DNA from: an uncultured Kiritimatiellota bacterium
GTDB taxonomy: Bacteria > Verrucomicrobiota > Kiritimatiellia > RFP12 > UBA1067
DNA length: 16,513 nucleotides
Reading direction: 5' to 3'
Assembly (NCBI GenBank): GCA_934654805.1
Contig: CAKUGW010000067.1
Location: 1-16,513, forward strand
In this document: positions 14,589-16,513 of the stretch, one piece after another
How the letters are laid out: every line of letters starts with the position of its first letter
Numbering within the stretch: the first letter of the stretch is position 1
The notes under the pieces: model-generated
Seen by the model: only the letters and a program-made list of their open reading frames with translations
Told to the model about the DNA's origin: nothing
Database searches by the model: none
Program-made: the position numbers and the translations under genes

Positions 14589-14672
14589 CCACCGCGCTAT
14601 CCTTCTACTCTCCTCACGAACCACCGCATTTATATAAATGCGGTGGTTCGGAAGGGGGCTTGACCACCGCGC
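14582..14672. repeat. Pair of exact 16-bp direct repeats
   Basis: GGCTTGACCACCGCGC occurs at 14582-14597 and 14657-14672, spaced 75 bp apart. The first copy contains the DUF4186 stop codon. The core ACCACCGC is shared with the palindrome between them. The arrangement could be a duplicated target of an inserted element or a cluster of protein-binding sites. Confidence 0.7.
14617..14650. repeat. Perfect 34-bp palindrome
   Basis: The arm CGAACCACCGCATTTAT is followed directly by its exact reverse complement, centred between 14633 and 14634. There is no spacer and no T-run, so a terminator is unlikely. A cruciform, an operator for a dimeric regulator, or the folded end of a small mobile element are all possible. 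Confidence 0.75.
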
Positions 14673-14676
14673 GACG

Positions 14677-14850
14677 ATGCGCTTCAGCGAACTGCAGCGG
14701 GCGATTTCGCAGGCGACGCCGAAGATGTTCGTCCAGCAGCTTCGCGAGATGGAGGCGGACGAGCTGGTGTCACGCAGTGATGTCCGCGAAGTCGCCTTTA
14801 CGGGCGTTGCAGATCACGAATGCAGACTGCAGGAGCGCAGTATAGCATAA
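14677..14850 (+). pseudogene. HxlR-type winged-helix regulator remnant
   Basis: From the ATG at 14677 the frame reads MRFSELQRAISQATPKMFVQQLREMEADELVSRSDVREV. This matches the central winged helix of HxlR regulators (RFxELxRxIxxITPKMLxxxLRELExDGLVxR). Residues before it (the conserved N-terminal Cys and first helix) are missing, as is the wing and tail after it (normally PPxVEYxLT). The surviving part is about 40 of a roughly 110-residue protein. The frame is technically open from ATG 14638 inside the palindrome, but those residues are unrelated. Confidence 0.7.
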
Positions 14851-14887
14851 ACGCCAAATCAATGGTTACGCAGGTCCGCTGGTGTTA

Positions 14888-14896
14888 TGGTATAAT
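14888..14896 (+). promoter_or_regulatory. Extended -10 promoter of the YgjP-like gene
   Basis: TGGTATAAT on the plus strand, 60 nt before the chosen ATG at 14956. No convincing -35 is seen. Several start codons lie between; those at 14894 and 14904 are in other frames. Confidence 0.5.
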
Positions 14897-14955
14897 GAGC
14901 GGCATGGGAGAACTTGCCGCTGAGACGGTTGCTGTGCCTTGGAAATGGCGTGGGC

Positions 14956-15519
14956 ATGATTCGCGTTGGCCTGAACGAAGTTGACGGCGTGTCCGTCGAG
15001 GTCGTCCGTGCGCGCGCGCGGCGAATCAACATCCGCATTCGCGCGGACGGTACCGTTCGGCTGGCGATTCCGCGATTCTGGGCGACGCTGGCGCAGGGTG
15101 AGCAGTTCCTTTGGGACAAGTGGACATGGGTGGTGAAGGCGCGCGGCGAGATTCTCGCGCGTCCGCCGATCGTCCGCGCGCCACTCACGGAGGCCGACCT
15201 CGCGCGGCTTGCCGAGACGTTGCGTGAGCTGAACGCGGCCTGGGCGGCGCGGCTGGGGGAGCCGGACGTCGCGTGGAAGATCCGTCGCGTGAAGTCCCTG
15301 TGGGGCTGTTGCCATTGGCGTCGGCGGTACATCACCTACAATGCCGAGCTTGCGCATGCGCCGCGCGCGCTCGTCGAGTATGTCGTTGTCCACGAGTACA
15401 CGCACTTTGCCGTCCACGACCACGGCCCCCGTTTCCGTGCGCTCATGGACGCGCGTCTGCCCGATTGGCGATTCTTGCGTCGGCAGCTCAACCGCCGCGC
15501 GTGGAACGAATGTCCGTAG
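14956..15519 (+). CDS. YgjP-like zinc metallopeptidase, DUF45/M48-like (187 aa)
   Basis: The C-terminal half has the family's two hallmarks: RRVKSLWGCC (equivalent of KSRWGSC) and the zinc-binding helix YVVVHEYTHFAVHDHGPRFRALM. In the latter, H146 and H150 plus a later His (154 or 156) would bind zinc and E147 would be the catalytic base. Members are small cytosolic proteins often described as predicted metal-dependent hydrolases; physiological substrates are unclear. The N-terminal half (RARRINIRIRADGTVRLAIPR) is the usual beta-rich start. I chose ATG 14956 (MIRVGLNEVDG), since it gives the family N-terminus; an in-frame TTG at 14914 would add 14 residues. The gene stands alone, convergent with the toxin-antitoxin pair. 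Confidence 0.88.
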   Translation: MIRVGLNEVDGVSVEVVRARARRINIRIRADGTVRLAIPRFWATLAQGEQFLWDKWTWVVKARGEILARPPIVRAPLTEADLARLAETLRELNAAWAARLGEPDVAWKIRRVKSLWGCCHWRRRYITYNAELAHAPRALVEYVVVHEYTHFAVHDHGPRFRALMDARLPDWRFLRRQLNRRAWNECP

Positions 15520-15542
15520 ACATCTGCATGTGCGTCACCACG

Positions 15543-15565
15543 ACGGTTCGCGCGGCGCAAACCGT
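15543..15565. terminator. Possible hairpin between convergent genes
   Basis: ACGGTT (15543-15548) pairs with AACCGT (15560-15565), with three further inner pairs after a mismatch. No T-run follows on either strand. It may be a weak or factor-dependent terminator for the ygjP-like and toxin genes. Confidence 0.25.
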
Positions 15566-15592
15566 TATGGCGACGATCCGAAGGGCTCGTGA

Positions 15593-15916
15593 TCAGTTCC
15601 AGCGCGTATCGACCGTTGTCACGAGCATGCGCCCGTGTCGGATCGAGAGAATGCGGCATTCCTCGCCGACGACTTCATAGACGATGCGGTAGGGCTTGCA
15701 GATGAGTTGGCGCAGCCGTTCGGGATTCGGCGGGATTTCAAGGAAGCACGCAAGGGGGACGTTTGGACAAGACAGGGGGAAGTCGGCAAGCTGTGTAACG
15801 GCCTCAATGATCTTGTCATGCCAACGGATTGCGTCCGCCGTTGAGAGTTCGTCCTCAAGCGAGAGTAGGATGTCTTGAAAGAGCGATTTTGCGTGCGGAG
15901 CGAAAAGAATTGTCAT
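15593..15916 (-). CDS. ParE/RelE-superfamily toxin (107 aa)
   Basis: This is the toxin of a type II toxin-antitoxin pair. The protein begins MTILFAPHAKSLFQDILLSLE, continues with a helical hairpin (ADAIRWHDKIIEAVTQLADFP) and ends with LRQLICKPYRIVYEVVGEECRILSIRHGRMLV. This is the characteristic helix-helix-beta-sheet order of ParE/RelE toxins, with the YRIVYEV and ILSIRHG strands. ParE members poison gyrase and RelE members cut mRNA on the ribosome; the sequence does not decide between them. The start overlaps the antitoxin stop as ATGA, which couples toxin synthesis to prior antitoxin synthesis. Confidence 0.85.
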   Translation of the reverse strand: MTILFAPHAKSLFQDILLSLEDELSTADAIRWHDKIIEAVTQLADFPLSCPNVPLACFLEIPPNPERLRQLICKPYRIVYEVVGEECRILSIRHGRMLVTTVDTRWN

Positions 15917-16218
15917 CGCGCGAGTCTCCGTCCAGTACGCTTGTTGAGGGCGCCGAGGACGCTGCGGGAGACGGCTTCAAGAGGAATTCCTTTTCCTTCG
16001 TCGAATTCGCGGCGGGAGCGCGCGATGTCGGATTCCAGTTCGACGATCTCACGGGTGGGATGCGTCGGGGCTTGGATGGCGAAGGGGATGCGCCGTTCAC
16101 GCGCAATCGTCACCATGCAGACGTTCAGGACGGCCGAGGCGGTGAGGCCGACGTCATCGCAGAACTGCGCGAAGTCGCGCTTGACGTTTTCGTTTACGGA
16201 GATTGTCATGTTCGCCAT
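15913..16218 (-). CDS. RelB/DinJ-type antitoxin (101 aa)
   Basis: The N-terminus MANMTISVNENVKRDFAQFCDDVGLTASAVLNVCMVTIARERRIPF is a ribbon-helix-helix DNA-binding unit of the RelB/DinJ type. The strand is followed by two helices, then IPF as in DinJ. The C-terminal part (LESDIARSRREFDEGKGIPLE) should wrap around and neutralise the toxin. I chose ATG 16218 because AGAGG stands about 10 nt upstream and the residues further upstream in the open frame are promoter DNA. The dimer would be expected to repress its own promoter at 16255-16283. Confidence 0.87.
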   Translation of the reverse strand: MANMTISVNENVKRDFAQFCDDVGLTASAVLNVCMVTIARERRIPFAIQAPTHPTREIVELESDIARSRREFDEGKGIPLEAVSRSVLGALNKRTGRRLAR

Positions 16219-16254
16219 CGCTGATGTGCCTCTTTTGCCGTTGTATTTGCGTGT

Positions 16255-16283
16255 ATTATACGGCAATCGTGCGCAAGAAACAA
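16255..16283 (-). promoter_or_regulatory. Promoter of the toxin-antitoxin pair
   Basis: On the minus strand TTGTTT (16278-16283), a 17-nt spacer and TATAAT (16255-16260) make a well-formed sigma70 promoter. The leader would be about 30 nt and contain the ribosome-binding site of the antitoxin. Confidence 0.7.
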
Positions 16284-16336
16284 GGGGGGCGCGACTGTAC
16301 CCTCCGTCAAACCTTTGATACCCCATTTTTGAGGGG

Positions 16337-16365
16337 TTGTCGGTCGGGGACGGTTGGGCTATAAT
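16337..16365 (+). promoter_or_regulatory. Promoter at the right edge
   Basis: TTGTCG (16337-16342), a 17-nt spacer and TATAAT (16360-16365) on the plus strand. It is divergent from the toxin-antitoxin promoter and points out of the window. Confidence 0.6.
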
Positions 16366-16375
16366 TGTCGGCATG

Positions 16376-16402
16376 TTCGGCGTATTCGGCGTATTCGGCG
16401 CA
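16376..16402. repeat. Three 9-bp tandem units in a leader
   Basis: TTCGGCGTA, TTCGGCGTA, TTCGGCGCA follow each other directly after the promoter. They lie in a 14-codon frame (ATG 16373 to TGA 16417) that reads as repeated Phe-Gly-Val. This may be noncoding or a leader peptide. Confidence 0.55.
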
Positions 16403-16441
16403 ACAAGGATCGTCTGAACAAGAATAAGGAGCCATCAAGTC

Positions 16442-16480
16442 ATGGTGCGCCAAGCAAGCTTGGCTGAACTTGTAGAATGA
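16442..16480 (+). CDS. Possible 12-codon leader ORF
   Basis: AAGGAG (16426-16431) lies 10 nt before the ATG. The frame MVRQASLAELVE ends in a TGA overlapping the next ATG (ATGA). Support is limited to the ribosome-binding site and the overlap. Confidence 0.3.
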   Translation: MVRQASLAELVE

Positions 16481-16513
16481 AAGGAATCTACTCAGTAAGG
16501 ATAATGGCATACT
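16477..16513 (+). CDS. Start of an unidentified gene, cut by the window edge
   Basis: The ATG at 16477 opens a frame MKGIYSVRIMAY that is still open at the last base. It overlaps the preceding short frame. The N-terminus is faintly like that of Rrf2-type winged-helix regulators, but twelve residues are far too few to assign it. The ATG at 16504 in the same frame, preceded by AAGG, is an alternative start. Confidence 0.35.
   Translation, partial: MKGIYSVRIMAY

Noticed and set aside
14617..14650. Palindrome as an intrinsic terminator of DUF4186
   Set aside because: The arms have no loop spacing and no T-run follows on either strand; terminator function is not supported.

Overview
The window looks like a GC-rich chromosome segment of a Verrucomicrobiota/Kiritimatiellota-type, probably gut-associated bacterium. 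The clue is a secreted protein ending in a PEP-CTERM sorting tail (IPEP, hydrophobic helix, RRR), next to a plant-polysaccharide glycoside hydrolase. The phylum is an inference; no rRNA or marker gene is present.

Layout, left to right. (1) 1-1911, plus strand: the 3' part of a two-domain carbohydrate enzyme, a GH2-type barrel fused to a GH28-like beta-helix. It meets a convergent PEP-CTERM protein gene (1908-2507) at a shared CTAG. (2) 2772-4470, minus strand: a GNAT acetyltransferase, two coupled small membrane proteins, and an XRE-type DNA-binding gene interrupted by an in-frame amber codon. (3) 4534-5050: a damaged Nudix hydrolase gene, a possible 44-codon ORF and a perfect hairpin. (4) 5113-13849, minus strand: a complete Wadjet-type SMC anti-plasmid locus in the order jetA-jetB-jetC-[broken DUF1016 nuclease]-[PD-(D/E)XK nuclease resembling the Card1/Can2 effector domain]-jetD. 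(5) 13919-14850: remnants (AraC C-terminus, GNAT N-terminus, HxlR piece) around an apparently intact DUF4186 gene, plus a perfect 34-bp palindrome framed by 16-bp direct repeats. (6) 14956-15519: a YgjP-like metallopeptidase. (7) 15593-16218, minus strand: a RelB/ParE-type toxin-antitoxin pair. (8) From 16337, plus strand: a promoter and the start of an unidentified gene running off the window.

How the genes work together: JetA (kleisin-like), JetB (MukE/KITE-like) and JetC (SMC-like ATPase) are expected to form a loop-extruding complex that recognises small circular DNA, and JetD (TOPRIM nuclease) to cut it. The most interesting feature is the extra nuclease gene between jetC and jetD. It has a near-ideal ribosome-binding site and visible catalytic residues, but no CRISPR or CARF context. 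It sits beside a second nuclease gene that has lost its catalytic core, so accessory nucleases seem to have been gained and lost at this position. The neighbouring toxin-antitoxin pair, the many gene fragments and the repeats fit a defence/accessory island with high turnover.
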